From Microtetraspora malaysiensis (GTDB lineage: Bacteria > Actinomycetota > Actinomycetes > Streptosporangiales > Streptosporangiaceae), in contig NZ_BBYJ01000013.1 in assembly GCF_001528665.1 (NCBI RefSeq), forward strand, positions 1 through 64,000: a stretch of DNA of 64,000 nt, given 5' to 3'. Shown one piece after another: positions 29,570 through 39,101 of this stretch. How positions within the stretch are numbered: the first letter of the stretch is position 1; each line of letters opens with the position of its first letter. A program made the position numbers and the translations under genes. The notes beneath the pieces were generated by a model that worked only from the letters and a program-made list of their open reading frames with translations, was not told the origin of the DNA and made no database searches.

Positions 29570-31114
29570 TCAGGCGGGCACGGCGAGGCCGCTGACGTCC
29601 GCCGCGGCGACGAACTTGTCGGGACGGAGCGCCACGGCGCGGACGCCGTACCGGCGCAGCCACGGCAGGAGGACCTCGTCGAGGTCGACCAGTTCGTCCG
29701 GGCCCTGCGTGTACGCCGTCTTCGGCCGGACCGCGACATAACGGGCGCCGAGCGCGTCCCAGCCCGCCTTCTCCTCCGCCGTCAGCAGGGTGGCGGGGTC
29801 GACGTCGTCGCCGAGCAGGACGAAGCCGTCGCCGAGGAGGTCGTCCAGACGCGCCATCCGGCCGACGGCGTCGCCGGCGGTCGGCTGCGGGACCATCCGG
29901 CCGACAATGGCAGCGTCGCCCAGCGGCCCCCTGATCCATCCGCCCTCGAGCACCGGCGGGGCGGTGAGCGGCGGCTCGAACGGGGTGACCGTGTCCCGCG
30001 GGACCGCGTTCATCGCGGCCTGCTCCTCCTCGGACAGCTCCTGCTTGATGACCCGCCCGAGTTCGACCGCGAGCCCGGTGTAGAAGGCGGCGTTCGGGCG
30101 CCGCTCCGCCTCGTAGGTGTCCAGCCAGCTCGCGGGCAGCTCGCCCTTGATCACGCGAGCGAGCTTCCAGCCCAGGTTGTGGGCGTCGCGCATTCCGGTC
30201 TGCATCCCGGCGCCGGCCCAGGGCGGCATCAGGTGGGCCGCGTCCCCGGCCAGGAACACCCGGCCCTTGCGCCAGGTGTCGGCCATCCGGACGTGGTGCT
30301 TGTAGAAGGCGTGCTGGTGGATCTCGACGTCGTCCTCGGTGACGCCGATCGCCTTGAGCAGCGGCCAGACCTCGGCCTCGGTCGGGAAGTTCTCGGGGGA
30401 CTCGTCAGGTTTGAGCGGGATCTCCCACCGGTGGTTGCCGGCGGAGAGCGCGATGTCGACGACCGGTCGCTCCTTGTCGGACCAGAAGGTCAGGAAGTCC
30501 CGGTCGGGCCACCACCGCTTGACGCGGCAGTCGATGACCACCCACGTGACGTCGTTGGTGTCGCCCAGCAGGCGGCAGCCCACCTCGCCCCGGATCGTGC
30601 TGCTGCCGCCGTCGGCGCCGATCGCGTATCGGGCGCGGGTGGTGCGGGTCTCGCCGGTCGTGGTGTCCGTCGAGGTGACGGTGACGCCGCCGGCGTCCTG
30701 GTCGATCCCCGTGACCTCGGCGCCGTAGCGGACGGCGATGCGGTCGCCGTACTCCTGCGCGGCCGCGCGCAGCTCGGCCTCCATCGTCGGCTGGTAGATG
30801 TTGTAGAAGCGCGGCTTGCGGCCCAGCGTCGAGGGCGGGTGCTCGATCCGCATGATCTCCGTGCCGGCGTAGGTCACCCAGCGCAGGGCCCGCTGAGGGT
30901 CGATCTTCTTGTCGATCCGCTCGTCGACGCCGAGGTCCTGGAAGATCCGCATCGTCCAGTCGTTGACGGTCACGGCCCGGGCCCGGGAATAGATGTCCTT
31001 GTCCCGTTCGAGGGCGACGGCGGAGACGCCGTACCTGGCGAGGGTGAGTGCGGCGATCACGCCGGTCGGGCCGTATCCGACGATCGCGACGTCCGCGTCG
31101 TAGCTCTCGGTCAT
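29570..31114 (-). CDS. FAD aromatic hydroxylase, 3-(3-hydroxyphenyl)propionate type (MhpA-like)
   Basis: 514 residues from ATG 31114 with CGGAGT upstream; the open frame to 31225 runs across the palindromic operator and is rejected. It is a group A flavin monooxygenase: N-terminal dinucleotide motif (VAIVGYGPTGVIAALTLARY), the DG motif region (AIGADGGSSTIR) and GDAAHLMPPWAGAGMQTGMR for FAD binding, then a thioredoxin-like C-terminal domain. MhpA-like enzymes hydroxylate 3-hydroxyphenylpropionate ortho to the phenol. It is first in the operon, divergent from the TetR gene that probably controls it. Other phenols are possible substrates. Confidence 0.9.
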   Translation of the reverse strand: MTESYDADVAIVGYGPTGVIAALTLARYGVSAVALERDKDIYSRARAVTVNDWTMRIFQDLGVDERIDKKIDPQRALRWVTYAGTEIMRIEHPPSTLGRKPRFYNIYQPTMEAELRAAAQEYGDRIAVRYGAEVTGIDQDAGGVTVTSTDTTTGETRTTRARYAIGADGGSSTIRGEVGCRLLGDTNDVTWVVIDCRVKRWWPDRDFLTFWSDKERPVVDIALSAGNHRWEIPLKPDESPENFPTEAEVWPLLKAIGVTEDDVEIHQHAFYKHHVRMADTWRKGRVFLAGDAAHLMPPWAGAGMQTGMRDAHNLGWKLARVIKGELPASWLDTYEAERRPNAAFYTGLAVELGRVIKQELSEEEQAAMNAVPRDTVTPFEPPLTAPPVLEGGWIRGPLGDAAIVGRMVPQPTAGDAVGRMARLDDLLGDGFVLLGDDVDPATLLTAEEKAGWDALGARYVAVRPKTAYTQGPDELVDLDEVLLPWLRRYGVRAVALRPDKFVAAADVSGLAVPA

Positions 31115-31158
31115 GCGCTGACTCCGTTCTCGGCCGCTCGTGCCCCATGCGACACTTT

Positions 31159-31178
31159 TGGACCGAACGTTCGGTCCA
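31159..31178. promoter_or_regulatory. 20-bp perfect palindromic operator
   Basis: TGGACCGAACGTTCGGTCCA is a perfect palindrome between the hydroxylase start (31114) and the TetR gene (31299). Symmetry, length and divergent context are typical of a TetR-family site, so it probably represses the hydroxylase operon and perhaps tetR itself. Confidence 0.85.
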
Positions 31179-31298
31179 GGCGTGAGGAGAGTAACAACCA
31201 GCCACGGCGGCATGTCAAGGGTCATCGCGAACGGAGATGCGCACCGCGGCCGGGCCGTGAAGATGGGCCGCCATCTCCGGGTCTCTAGAATTCGGCGG

Positions 31299-31949
31299 GT
31301 GGAGAAGCCCGCGCCGGAGGCGCAAACCGGAAACCGCCGGGGCCGCCGGTCGCGGCAGGAGATCCTCGACGCGGCCGCCCGGGTGATGTCCGTGCGCGGC
31401 TACGCCGGTACGTCGATCTCGACGCTCGTGAAGGAGACGGGCCTGCCGAAGAGCGCCTTCTACCACCACTTCGAGTCCAAGGCGGGGCTGCTCTCGGCCG
31501 TCATGGCCCAGGGGGCGCAGGGCTTCTACGACGCCATGCGCGAGGCTCAGCGGAACCCGCCGGCGGACGGCACCCCCCGCGAGCGTCTGGGGTGGTACCT
31601 GCAGAAGACGGGCGAGGTCTTCGTGCACCGGGAGGAGTTCCTCCGCCTGCTGCTGGTGCTGGTGATGAGCAACGAGGCCGCCGAGGCGCCGGAGGCGATG
31701 CGGACCGTGATCGCGGTCCGCGAAGAGGGCCGCGACCACATGCGGCACATGATCCGCTCGTCGTTCATGAGCGAGGGCGAGGACGCCGCGAACACGGTCG
31801 CGGACGCCCTCGCCCACTTCGGCATGGCCGGATTCGACGGCGCGTTCGTCTCACTCCAGTCGGAGGACGGCAAGCCGATCTCCGAGTTCATGGAGCAGCT
31901 CGCCGACGCCATGGTGGCGATCGGCGAGGCGCTGATCGCCGGCCGCTGA
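31299..31949 (+). CDS. TetR-family repressor of the meta-cleavage operon
   Basis: 216 residues if GTG 31299 is the start; ATG 31263 is the alternative. I prefer 31299 because a -10-like TAGAAT (31286-31291) lies 7 bases before it, the layout of leaderless actinobacterial genes. The helix-turn-helix is complete (QEILDAAARVMSVRGYAGTS then LVKETGLPKSAFYHHFESKA). The remainder is the all-helical ligand domain. It is divergent from the flavin hydroxylase with a perfect palindrome between them, and convergent with the aldolase gene. The inducer is probably the aromatic substrate or a pathway intermediate. Confidence 0.88.
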   Translation: MEKPAPEAQTGNRRGRRSRQEILDAAARVMSVRGYAGTSISTLVKETGLPKSAFYHHFESKAGLLSAVMAQGAQGFYDAMREAQRNPPADGTPRERLGWYLQKTGEVFVHREEFLRLLLVLVMSNEAAEAPEAMRTVIAVREEGRDHMRHMIRSSFMSEGEDAANTVADALAHFGMAGFDGAFVSLQSEDGKPISEFMEQLADAMVAIGEALIAGR

Positions 31950-31974
31950 GGCGGGTCTCGGGCCGGCGCGACGG

Positions 31975-33000
31975 TCAGGCGGTCCGCTTCTCGCGCTCGG
32001 CGACGATCGTGAGCGCGATGTCGACGATCATGTCCTCCTGCCCGCCCACGAGCCGGCGGCGGCCGCACTCCATGAGGATGTCGCGGACGTCGACGCCGTA
32101 CCGCGCGGCGGCGGTCTCCGCGTGGCGGAGGAACGACGAGTAGACGCCGGCGTACCCCAGGGTGAGGGTCTCCCGGTCGACCCGCACCGGACGGTCCTGC
32201 AGCGGGCGGACGATGTCGTCCGCGGCGTCCTGGAGCTGGAACAGGTCGCATCGGTGCTCGAAGTCCGAGAGGTCCGCGACCGCGATGAACGCCTCCAGCG
32301 GGCAGTTGCCCGCGCCCGCGCCGTGACCGGCCAGCGACGCGTCGACCCGGTAGACGCCGTTCTCGACCGCGACGACGGAGTTGGCGACCGACAGTGAGAG
32401 GTTCTCGTGCGCGTGGATGCCGATCTCGGTCCCGGCGTCGAGGACGTCGCGGTACGCGCGGACCCGCGCGGCCACGTCGTTCATCGTGAGCCGGCCGCCG
32501 GAGTCGGTGACGTAGACGCAGTGCGCGCCGTAGGACTCCATCAGCTTCGCCTGCCGGGCCAGTTCCTCCGGCGGGGCCATGTGGGAGAGCATCAGGAAGC
32601 CGGACACGTCCATGCCGAGGTCGCGCGCGGCGGCGATGTGCTGCGCGGAGATGTCGGCCTCGGTGCAGTGCGTGGCGACCCGGACGGAGCGTACGCCGAG
32701 GTCGTGGGCGCGCTTCAGCTCGTGGACGGTGCCGACACCCGGCAGCAGCAGCGTGGTGAGGCGGGCGTTCACCAGCACCGACGCCGCGGCTTCGATCCAC
32801 TCCCAGTCCGTGTGCGACCCGGGGCCGTAGTTGAGCGACCCTCCGGCGAGGCCGTCGCCGTGCGCGATCTCGATCGCGTCGACACCGGCCCGGTCGAGCG
32901 CGGTGACGATGCGCTTGACGTCCTCCGGGGTGATCCGATGGCGTAGGGCGTGCATCCCGTCGCGCAGTGTGACGTCCTGGACGAAGATCGGAGTGCCCAT
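31975..33000 (-). CDS. 4-hydroxy-2-oxovalerate aldolase (MhpE/DmpG/HsaF type)
   Basis: 341 residues from ATG 33000, which abuts the dehydrogenase stop. It cleaves 4-hydroxy-2-oxoacids to pyruvate and an aldehyde. HMGL-like TIM barrel with metal/active site start ([15 protein letters not shown]), [14 protein letters not shown] and the metal His pair in [12 protein letters not shown]. The C-terminal helical extension (from about 290) is the communication domain that docks with the acylating aldehyde dehydrogenase and channels the aldehyde. That partner is encoded immediately upstream. Last gene of the hydratase operon. Confidence 0.95.
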   Translation of the reverse strand: MGTPIFVQDVTLRDGMHALRHRITPEDVKRIVTALDRAGVDAIEIAHGDGLAGGSLNYGPGSHTDWEWIEAAASVLVNARLTTLLLPGVGTVHELKRAHDLGVRSVRVATHCTEADISAQHIAAARDLGMDVSGFLMLSHMAPPEELARQAKLMESYGAHCVYVTDSGGRLTMNDVAARVRAYRDVLDAGTEIGIHAHENLSLSVANSVVAVENGVYRVDASLAGHGAGAGNCPLEAFIAVADLSDFEHRCDLFQLQDAADDIVRPLQDRPVRVDRETLTLGYAGVYSSFLRHAETAAARYGVDVRDILMECGRRRLVGGQEDMIVDIALTIVAEREKRTA

Positions 33001-33944
33001 CAGAGGCCCGCCTTCCCTGCCGCGATGCGCTCCGCCACCCGCAGGGCGGCGGAGGTCATGATGTCGAGGTTGCCGGCGTAGGCCGGGAGGTAGTGCGCGG
33101 CGCCCTCGACCTCGAGGAAGACCGACACCTGGTGGGTGGGCCGGGAAGCGCCGTCGGCGAGGAGCGTCCCGACCGGCTGGTCGGCGGGGATCTCGGTGAT
33201 CTGCACCTGCTGCTTGAGCCGGTAGCCGGGGACGTAGGCGGCGACGTCGGCGACCATCTTCTCGACCGACCGCCGGATCTCCTCGCGTGCGGCCGGGTCC
33301 GGCGCCGTGACGAGGCAGAAGACCGTGTCCCGCATGATCATCGGCGGCTCGGCGGGGTTGAGGATGATGATCGCCTTGCCGCGGCGCGCCCCGCCGACCT
33401 GCTCGATGGCGGCCGAGGTCGTCTCGGTGAACTCGTCGATGTTGGCGCGGGTGCCCGGGCCGGCCGACTTCGACGCGATCGACGCGACGATCTCGGCGAA
33501 CTCGACCGGCACCACCCGGCCGACCGCGGCGACGATCGGGATGGTGGCCTGGCCACCGCAGGTGACCATGTTGACGTTGGGCGCGTCGAGGTGCTCGTCG
33601 AGGTTGACCGCGGGGATCACGTAGGGCCCGATCGCCGCCGGGGTCAGGTCGATCAGCCGCTTCCCGAGCGGGGTCAGCTTCGCCGCGTTCACCTCGTGCG
33701 CCTTGGCGGAGGTCGCGTCGAAGACGATGCCGATCTCGTCGAAGCCCGGCAGCGCGATCAGTCCGTCGACGCCCTCATGCGTGGTCGGGACGCCGAGCCG
33801 GGCGGCGCGGGCCAGGCCGTCGGACGCGGGGTCGATGCCGACCATGGCTCCCATCTCGAGGTGCCGCGCCCCGCGCAACACCTTGATCATCAGGTCGGTG
33901 CCGATGTTGCCCGACCCGATGATCGCGACTTTCGTCTTACTCAC
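33000..33944 (-). CDS. Acetaldehyde dehydrogenase (acylating; MhpF/DmpF/HsaG type)
   Basis: 314 residues from GTG 33944, with AAGGAG 7 bases upstream and a GTGA overlap with the hydratase stop; the much longer open frame upstream is a shadow. It oxidises acetaldehyde or propanal to the acyl-CoA with NAD. Visible: Rossmann motif ([13 protein letters not shown]), catalytic Cys129 ([12 protein letters not shown]) and the C-terminal [13 protein letters not shown]. It works as a complex with the downstream aldolase. It completes the lower meta-cleavage pathway. Confidence 0.95.
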   Translation of the reverse strand: MSKTKVAIIGSGNIGTDLMIKVLRGARHLEMGAMVGIDPASDGLARAARLGVPTTHEGVDGLIALPGFDEIGIVFDATSAKAHEVNAAKLTPLGKRLIDLTPAAIGPYVIPAVNLDEHLDAPNVNMVTCGGQATIPIVAAVGRVVPVEFAEIVASIASKSAGPGTRANIDEFTETTSAAIEQVGGARRGKAIIILNPAEPPMIMRDTVFCLVTAPDPAAREEIRRSVEKMVADVAAYVPGYRLKQQVQITEIPADQPVGTLLADGASRPTHQVSVFLEVEGAAHYLPAYAGNLDIMTSAALRVAERIAAGKAGL

Positions 33945-34765
33945 GACGCTGCTCCTTCGCTGAAGCGGACCCGCACGGCGCCGAGGCCGGACAGGGTGGC
34001 GGTGACGGTCTCGCCGGCGGCGACCGGTCGCATCGGGCCGAGGGCGCCCGAGAGGACGACCTGCCCCGCGCGCAGCGGCTCGCCCAGGTCGCGGGCCATG
34101 CGGGCCAGCCACACGACCGCCTCGATCGGGTCGCCGAGGCAGGCCGCGCCGGTCCCGGTGGAGACCTCCTCGCCGTCGACGCTCATCGACATCACGACGT
34201 CCACCGGCTCGAACTCGTCGAGGGTGCGGCGCTCCGTCCCGAGCACGTAGGCACCCGAGGAGGCGTTGTCGGCGACCGTGTCGCCGAAGCTGATGTCCCA
34301 CCCGGCGACCCGGCTGCCGCAGATCTCGAGCGCGGCGACGGCGTACTCGATCGCGTCCCGGACCTGCGCCGCGTCGAGCGGGCCGTCGGTGAGGTCGGCA
34401 CGGAGCACGAACGCGATCTCCGCCTCGATCCGCGGCTGGAGGATCCGCCCGACCGGGATCGCGTCCCCGTCGGCGTACGCCATGTCGTCGAAGAGGGCGC
34501 CGAGGTCGGGCTGGTCGACGCCGAGCTGCCGTTGCACGGCCTCCGAGGTCAGGCCGATCTTGCGGCCGACGATCCGGGCGCCGGCGGCGAGGCGGCGCCC
34601 GGTGAGCGCCGCCTGGACGGCGTACGCGGCGGCCAGGTCGTCCCGGCCGATCAGGTCCCGCACGGGCGCGCAGGGCACGCCGGACGCGGACGCCCCGGCG
34701 AGCCGCTCGGCCGCGGCGGCGATGTCGGACTGGCTCGCGGTGGCGAGCCCGGTGGTTTCGGTCAC
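33941..34765 (-). CDS. 2-hydroxypenta-2,4-dienoate (2-keto-4-pentenoate) hydratase
   Basis: 274 residues from GTG 34765 (VTETTGL); GTG 34774, three codons upstream, is equally possible. It is an FAH-fold hydratase that adds water to 2-hydroxypentadienoate, giving 4-hydroxy-2-oxovalerate. Visible: [17 protein letters not shown], then [13 protein letters not shown] (metal Glu residues), then [20 protein letters not shown]. First gene of the hydratase-dehydrogenase-aldolase operon, divergent from an IclR regulator 70 bases away, which probably controls it. Confidence 0.93.
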   Translation of the reverse strand: MTETTGLATASQSDIAAAAERLAGASASGVPCAPVRDLIGRDDLAAAYAVQAALTGRRLAAGARIVGRKIGLTSEAVQRQLGVDQPDLGALFDDMAYADGDAIPVGRILQPRIEAEIAFVLRADLTDGPLDAAQVRDAIEYAVAALEICGSRVAGWDISFGDTVADNASSGAYVLGTERRTLDEFEPVDVVMSMSVDGEEVSTGTGAACLGDPIEAVVWLARMARDLGEPLRAGQVVLSGALGPMRPVAAGETVTATLSGLGAVRVRFSEGAAS

Positions 34766-34835
34766 ACCCCCCACTGTGTGGCCGGGGGCGGGCGCCGAAC
34801 CAGCACTTCGTCTCGTTCAGCGATACGCTGCGGGC

Positions 34836-35597
34836 GTGACAGGACCGGCTGACCTCGACACCGTGCTGGGCAAGGCGGTGACGATCCTGCGCGCCTTCCG
34901 GGCCGAGGACCGGGCGGTCAGCCTCGCCGAGCTGGTGCGGCGCACCGGCCTCCACAAGGCGACCGTGCACCGGCTGTCCGGCGACCTGGTCGCCAACCGC
35001 CTGCTCGAACGGGTCGACGGCGGCTATCGGCTCAGTGGCGGCCTCTTCGAGCTCGGCATGCTCGCGTCGCTGGAGCGCAGCCTGCTCGAGGTGGCGATGC
35101 CGTTCCTCCAGGACCTTTACGAACGCACCCACGAGACCGTCCATCTCGGGGTGCGGGAGGGCCACGACGTCGTCTACGTCGCCAAGATCGGCGGCCACCG
35201 TCAGGCCAAGGCGCCCTCGCGCACCGGTGGGCGGATGCCGCTGCACTGCACCGCGATCGGCAAGGCGCTGCTCGCGTACGCCGGCGCCGGCCTGCGGCGC
35301 GAGGTGCTGTCCGGGCCGCTCGAGCGGCGCACGCCGCACACCGTCGTCGCGCCGGGCATCCTCCGGCGCCAGCTGCAGCGCGTCACCGAGACCGGCGTCG
35401 CGTTCGAGCAGGAGGAGTCGGCCGTCGGGCTCGTGTGCGTCGCCGCGCCGGTGCTGGGGCGCGGCGACGAGCCGCTCGCCGCGATCAGCGTGGCCGGGCC
35501 CAGCCACAGGTTCCGGCCCGAGGGACACGTGACGGCGGTGCGCGCGGCGGCGGCTGCGCTCGGCAGCACACTGCGCCGGCGCGACCTCCTCCGTTGA
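34836..35597 (+). CDS. IclR-family regulator divergent from the hydratase operon
   Basis: 253 residues from GTG 34836; the upstream extension would run into the hydratase gene. N-terminal winged helix ([20 protein letters not shown]) and IclR effector domain (about 80-250: [19 protein letters not shown], then [15 protein letters not shown], then [20 protein letters not shown]). IclR proteins of aromatic catabolism often act as activators or repressors from the divergent promoter. The 70-bp gap to the hydratase gene should contain its site, although no clear palindrome is visible. Confidence 0.9.
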   Translation: MTGPADLDTVLGKAVTILRAFRAEDRAVSLAELVRRTGLHKATVHRLSGDLVANRLLERVDGGYRLSGGLFELGMLASLERSLLEVAMPFLQDLYERTHETVHLGVREGHDVVYVAKIGGHRQAKAPSRTGGRMPLHCTAIGKALLAYAGAGLRREVLSGPLERRTPHTVVAPGILRRQLQRVTETGVAFEQEESAVGLVCVAAPVLGRGDEPLAAISVAGPSHRFRPEGHVTAVRAAAAALGSTLRRRDLLR

Positions 35598-35607
35598 ACC
35601 GGGCGCC

Positions 35608-36372
35608 TCAGAGGGCGCGGGTGATCGCGTCGGCCGCGGCCGTGATCGCGGCGATGAGCGGCGTGACCTGCTTCGGGGCGTAGCGGACGCTGGGCATCGA
35701 GATCGACAACGCCGCGGTGGTCGCGCCGGCGCGGTCCCGCACCGGGCACCCCACCGCGACCACACCCCGCTCGGTGCGCTCAAGGTTGAGCGCCACGCCG
35801 CTGTGCCGTACCGACCGGAGTTCGCGGCGGAGCCTCGCCAGGTCCGGCAGCTCCTCGGCGGGGTCGCTCCGATCGTCGGCGGCGTACAGGAGATCGAGTT
35901 CCTCGTCCGAGAGCGCCGCCAGCGCGACCAGGCCGCCGGTGGCCTGGTGCGCCGGGAAGACCATGCCCTCGCGGCTGCCCACCCGCAGCGCCTGCGCGCA
36001 TTCCACGGAGGCGATGAACCGGACGTTCCGGCCGGTGCGGATGCTGAGGTTCGCCGTCTCGTCGATCCGGTCGACGAGGGCCCGCATCGGCCCGAGGGCC
36101 GCCGCGCGGAGCGCGCCGACATCGGACTGGGCCCGCTCGGCGAGGGCGAGGACGGGACCCACCCGGTAGGTCCGGTCCTCGTCCTGCACCGCGAAGTCGC
36201 GGTACACCAGCGCGGTCAGCAGCCGGTGGGCCGTGGATCGGGCGACCCCCAGCCGCTCGGCCGCCGCCGAGACCGTGATCGCCCCGTCGAGCTGGAGGAT
36301 CTGCGCCAGCCGGAGGGCATGGTCGACACTGTTCGGCGCATAGGCCGGCGGGGTCTTCATCGGCTTCGCCAT
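35608..36372 (-). CDS. IclR-family regulator of the gentisate operon
   Basis: 254 residues from ATG 36372. Winged helix ([20 protein letters not shown]) and a complete IclR effector domain ([20 protein letters not shown], then [13 protein letters not shown], then [20 protein letters not shown]). It is convergent with the other IclR gene, which stops 11 bases away, and divergent from the gentisate dioxygenase gene with 80 bases between. That gap contains CCTATTCCGCTATGCAGAAT, an imperfectly symmetric AT-rich stretch suitable for promoter or operator. Regulator of the gentisate operon by position. Confidence 0.9.
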   Translation of the reverse strand: MAKPMKTPPAYAPNSVDHALRLAQILQLDGAITVSAAAERLGVARSTAHRLLTALVYRDFAVQDEDRTYRVGPVLALAERAQSDVGALRAAALGPMRALVDRIDETANLSIRTGRNVRFIASVECAQALRVGSREGMVFPAHQATGGLVALAALSDEELDLLYAADDRSDPAEELPDLARLRRELRSVRHSGVALNLERTERGVVAVGCPVRDRAGATTAALSISMPSVRYAPKQVTPLIAAITAAADAITRAL

Positions 36373-36452
36373 GGGTCCGATCCTGACACAGCCTATTCCG
36401 CTATGCAGAATCCTCTGTTCTCGATTCACCGCCTCGGCGGATAGTCGAGGAC

Positions 36453-37607
36453 ATGCCCGATGTGAACGCCGTCAGGTCGCCGGTCAAGCTCACCGCCGAG
36501 GATCGGCCCGGCCAGCCTCCCGTCAGCCCCGAGCTCGAGGACCTCTACCGGGGCTTCGAAAAGGCGCTGCTCGTCCCGCTGTGGACCGAGATCGGCGACC
36601 TGATGCCGCCGCACCCGCGCTCCGGCGCGCAGCCGCACCGCTGGGAGTGGAGCGGGCTGCTCGAACTCGCCGGCCGGGCCGGGAAGCTGGTTCCGGTCGG
36701 CCGCGGCGGCGAGCGCCGCGCGATCGCATTGGCCAACCCGAGCCTGGGCGGCAAGCCGTACGCGACGCCGACCCTGTGGGCCGCGATCCAGTACCTGATG
36801 CCGGGCGAGGACGCGCCCGAGCACCGCCACAGCCAGAACGCGTTCCGCTTCGTCGTCGAGGGCGAGGGCGTCTGGACCGTGGTCGAGCGCGACCCGGTGC
36901 CGATGCGCCGGGGCGACTTCCTCCCCCAGCCCGGCCTGCACTGGCACGCCCACCACAACGCGGCGAGCACACCGATGGCCTGGATCGACGGGCTCGACAT
37001 CCCGTTCCAGTACGACGTCGAGGGGCAGTTCTTCGACTTCGGCCGGGAGACTCTCACCGAAGAGGAGCACGCCACCCCCGATCGTTCCCGCTCGGAGCGG
37101 CTCTGGGGACACCCCGGCCTGGCGCCGGTCTCGCAGCTCGGTCGCCGCGAGGGCACTCCCCTGCTGTGCTACCGCTGGGCCGACACCGACGCCGCGCTGA
37201 CCGACCAGCTCGCGCTGGAGCGGGAGGGACACGGAGGCACGGTCGAGCCGGGTCACGCCCTGGTCCGCTACACCAACCCGACGACCGCCGGCGACGTGCT
37301 CCCGACGATCCGGGCGCAGTTCCACCGGATCACGGCGGGCACGGAGACCGCGCCGCACCGGGAGACCGGCTCGTCGGTCTACCAGGTCTTCGACGGGGCC
37401 GGCCGGGTCACCGTCGGCGACCACTCCTGGACGGTGACCCGCGGCGACCTCTTCGTCGTCCCGTCCTGGCAGCCGCTGTCGATCCGCTCGGAGGCGTCGG
37501 CGTCCGACTCCGACTCGGGCGCGCTCGACCTGTTCCAGTTCAGCGATGCCCCGATCTTCACCACGCTCAACCTGTTCCGCAGCCACACCGAGAAGGGCAA
37601 CCGATGA
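36453..37607 (+). CDS. Gentisate 1,2-dioxygenase
   Basis: 384 residues from ATG 36453 with GAGGAC upstream. It is a bicupin; the N-terminal cupin carries the iron ligands in PEHRHSQNAFRFVVEG (His124, His126) and GLHWHAHHN (His163 or 165). The C-terminal cupin (about 290-370, PHRETGSSVYQVFDG) is degenerate as usual. It opens the gentisate ring between the carboxyl- and hydroxyl-bearing carbons to give maleylpyruvate. The next gene overlaps it by four bases (ATGA). First of the four-gene gentisate operon. Confidence 0.93.
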   Translation: MPDVNAVRSPVKLTAEDRPGQPPVSPELEDLYRGFEKALLVPLWTEIGDLMPPHPRSGAQPHRWEWSGLLELAGRAGKLVPVGRGGERRAIALANPSLGGKPYATPTLWAAIQYLMPGEDAPEHRHSQNAFRFVVEGEGVWTVVERDPVPMRRGDFLPQPGLHWHAHHNAASTPMAWIDGLDIPFQYDVEGQFFDFGRETLTEEEHATPDRSRSERLWGHPGLAPVSQLGRREGTPLLCYRWADTDAALTDQLALEREGHGGTVEPGHALVRYTNPTTAGDVLPTIRAQFHRITAGTETAPHRETGSSVYQVFDGAGRVTVGDHSWTVTRGDLFVVPSWQPLSIRSEASASDSDSGALDLFQFSDAPIFTTLNLFRSHTEKGNR

Positions 37608-38437
37608 AGCTCGCCACCATCCGCCTGGATGACCACCGCACCGCCGCCGTCCGCGTCGAGGGCGACCAGCTCGTCGAGGTGGGGCGGCCCGACGTCGGCG
37701 CGGTGCTGGCCGCGCCCGACGGTCTCGCGGCGGCCGCCGCGGCCGACGGCGCGCGGCACCCGCTCGCCGGAGCCGACCTCGCCCCGGTCGTGCCGCGGCC
37801 GAGCAAGGTCGTCTGCGTCGGGCTGAACTACCAGAACCACATCAAGGAGATGGGCCGCGACCTTCCGGAGTACCCGACCCTCTTCTGCAAGTTCGCCGAC
37901 ACCCTCATCGGCGCCACCGACGACATCCGGCGCCCGGTGGAGACCGAGCAGTTCGACTGGGAGGCCGAGCTCGCCGTGGTCATCGGCCGGCAGGTGCGCC
38001 GGGCGGACGAGGAGCAGGCGGTCGCCGCGATCGCCGGGTTCACCGTGCTCAACGACATCACCTGCCGCGACTGGCAGTTCCGGACCCGGGAGTGGCTGCA
38101 GGGCAAGAACTGGGACTCGACCACCCCGATCGGCCCGTACCTCGTCACCGCGGACGAGACCGGCCCGCGGCCGGCGCTCGACATCCGCTGCGAGGTCGAC
38201 GGCCGGGTGATGCAGTCCGACAACACCGGCGATCTGCTCTTCGACCCGGTCCACCTGGTCCGCTACGTCTCGACGATGGTGCGGCTCAACCCGGGCGACG
38301 TGATCGCGACCGGCACGCCGGGCGGCGTCGGCCACGCCCGCAAGCCGCCGGTCTTCCTCAAGGGCGGCGAGCGTGTCGTGACCGAGATCGAGGGGCTCGG
38401 CCGGCTCGAGAACCGCGTCGTCCCCGAGGGCGCGTGA
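37604..38437 (+). CDS. Fumarylpyruvate hydrolase (FAH family)
   Basis: 277 residues from ATG 37604, overlapping the dioxygenase stop (ATGA). FAH-fold hydrolase: VVCVGLNYQNHIKEMG, then FCKFADTLIGATDDIRRP, the metal-binding Glu residues in FDWEAELAVVIG, and IATGTPGGVGHARKPPVFLK. In this operon it should hydrolyse fumarylpyruvate to fumarate and pyruvate. The same fold also serves fumarylacetoacetate and other substrates, so the specific name rests on the neighbours. Confidence 0.9.
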   Translation: MKLATIRLDDHRTAAVRVEGDQLVEVGRPDVGAVLAAPDGLAAAAAADGARHPLAGADLAPVVPRPSKVVCVGLNYQNHIKEMGRDLPEYPTLFCKFADTLIGATDDIRRPVETEQFDWEAELAVVIGRQVRRADEEQAVAAIAGFTVLNDITCRDWQFRTREWLQGKNWDSTTPIGPYLVTADETGPRPALDIRCEVDGRVMQSDNTGDLLFDPVHLVRYVSTMVRLNPGDVIATGTPGGVGHARKPPVFLKGGERVVTEIEGLGRLENRVVPEGA

Positions 38438-39084
38438 TGGCACGCGACCTCGCCACCACGCTCGCGTGGGTCGACACGGGGACCCGGCTGTGCGCGTCGG
38501 CGATCGCCGGCCTCTCCGAGCAGGAGTACGGTGCCCCGTCGGCGCTGCCGGGCTGGACGCGCAAGCATGTCGTGGCGCACCTGGCGGCGAACGCCGAGGC
38601 GATCGGCAACCTGGTCCGCTGGGCGCGCACCGGCGAGCCGACCCCGATGTACGCCTCGCCGGAGGAGCGCGCCGCAGGGATCGAGCGGGGCTCCCGGCTG
38701 GGCGCGGACGAGCTGACCCGGTGGTTCGGCGAGTCGGCCGCGACCCTGGCCGCCGCGATGACGGCGCTGCCCGAGGAGGCATGGCGGGCCGAGGTGGTGA
38801 CCGCGCAGGGCCGTACCGTGCCGGCGAGCGAGACCCCGTGGATGCGCGGCCGGGAGGTGATGGTGCACGCCGTGGACCTCGCGGCCGGGCTCACCTTCGC
38901 CGACCTTCCCGGCGACTTCCTGCGGGAGCTGCAGGAGGACATCCGCGCCAAGCGGGGCCGCGACGCGGTGCCCGACGTCAAGGGGTCCCTGGCCGACGTG
39001 ACCGCCTACCTGGCCGGACGCCCGGCGAGCGGAGTGACCGCCGCCGACGACGGCCTCCCACCGACCCTGCCTCCGTGGCTGTGA
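38437..39084 (+). CDS. Mycothiol-type maleylpyruvate isomerase (DinB/MDMPI fold)
   Basis: 215 residues from ATG 38437, one base overlapping the hydrolase stop (TGATG). The four-helix DinB-like fold has the metal His in HVVAHLAANAEAIGN and MVHAVDLAAGL, plus the family entry PGWTRKH. It isomerises maleylpyruvate to fumarylpyruvate using mycothiol in actinobacteria. Presence between ring-cleavage enzyme and hydroxylase completes the gentisate route and supports an actinobacterial host. Confidence 0.9.
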   Translation: MARDLATTLAWVDTGTRLCASAIAGLSEQEYGAPSALPGWTRKHVVAHLAANAEAIGNLVRWARTGEPTPMYASPEERAAGIERGSRLGADELTRWFGESAATLAAAMTALPEEAWRAEVVTAQGRTVPASETPWMRGREVMVHAVDLAAGLTFADLPGDFLRELQEDIRAKRGRDAVPDVKGSLADVTAYLAGRPASGVTAADDGLPPTLPPWL

Positions 39085-39101
39085 CGAGAAGGACCGATCC
39101 C

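Noticed and set aside
31284-31293. Overlapping XbaI-EcoRI sites (TCTAGAATTC), possible vector sequence
   Set aside because: Flanking sequence is native-looking and in a sensible promoter position; chance and the -10 element explain it.
36426-37586. 386-codon minus-strand ORF opposite gentisate dioxygenase
   Set aside because: Antisense shadow; the plus strand has cupin motifs and operon overlaps.
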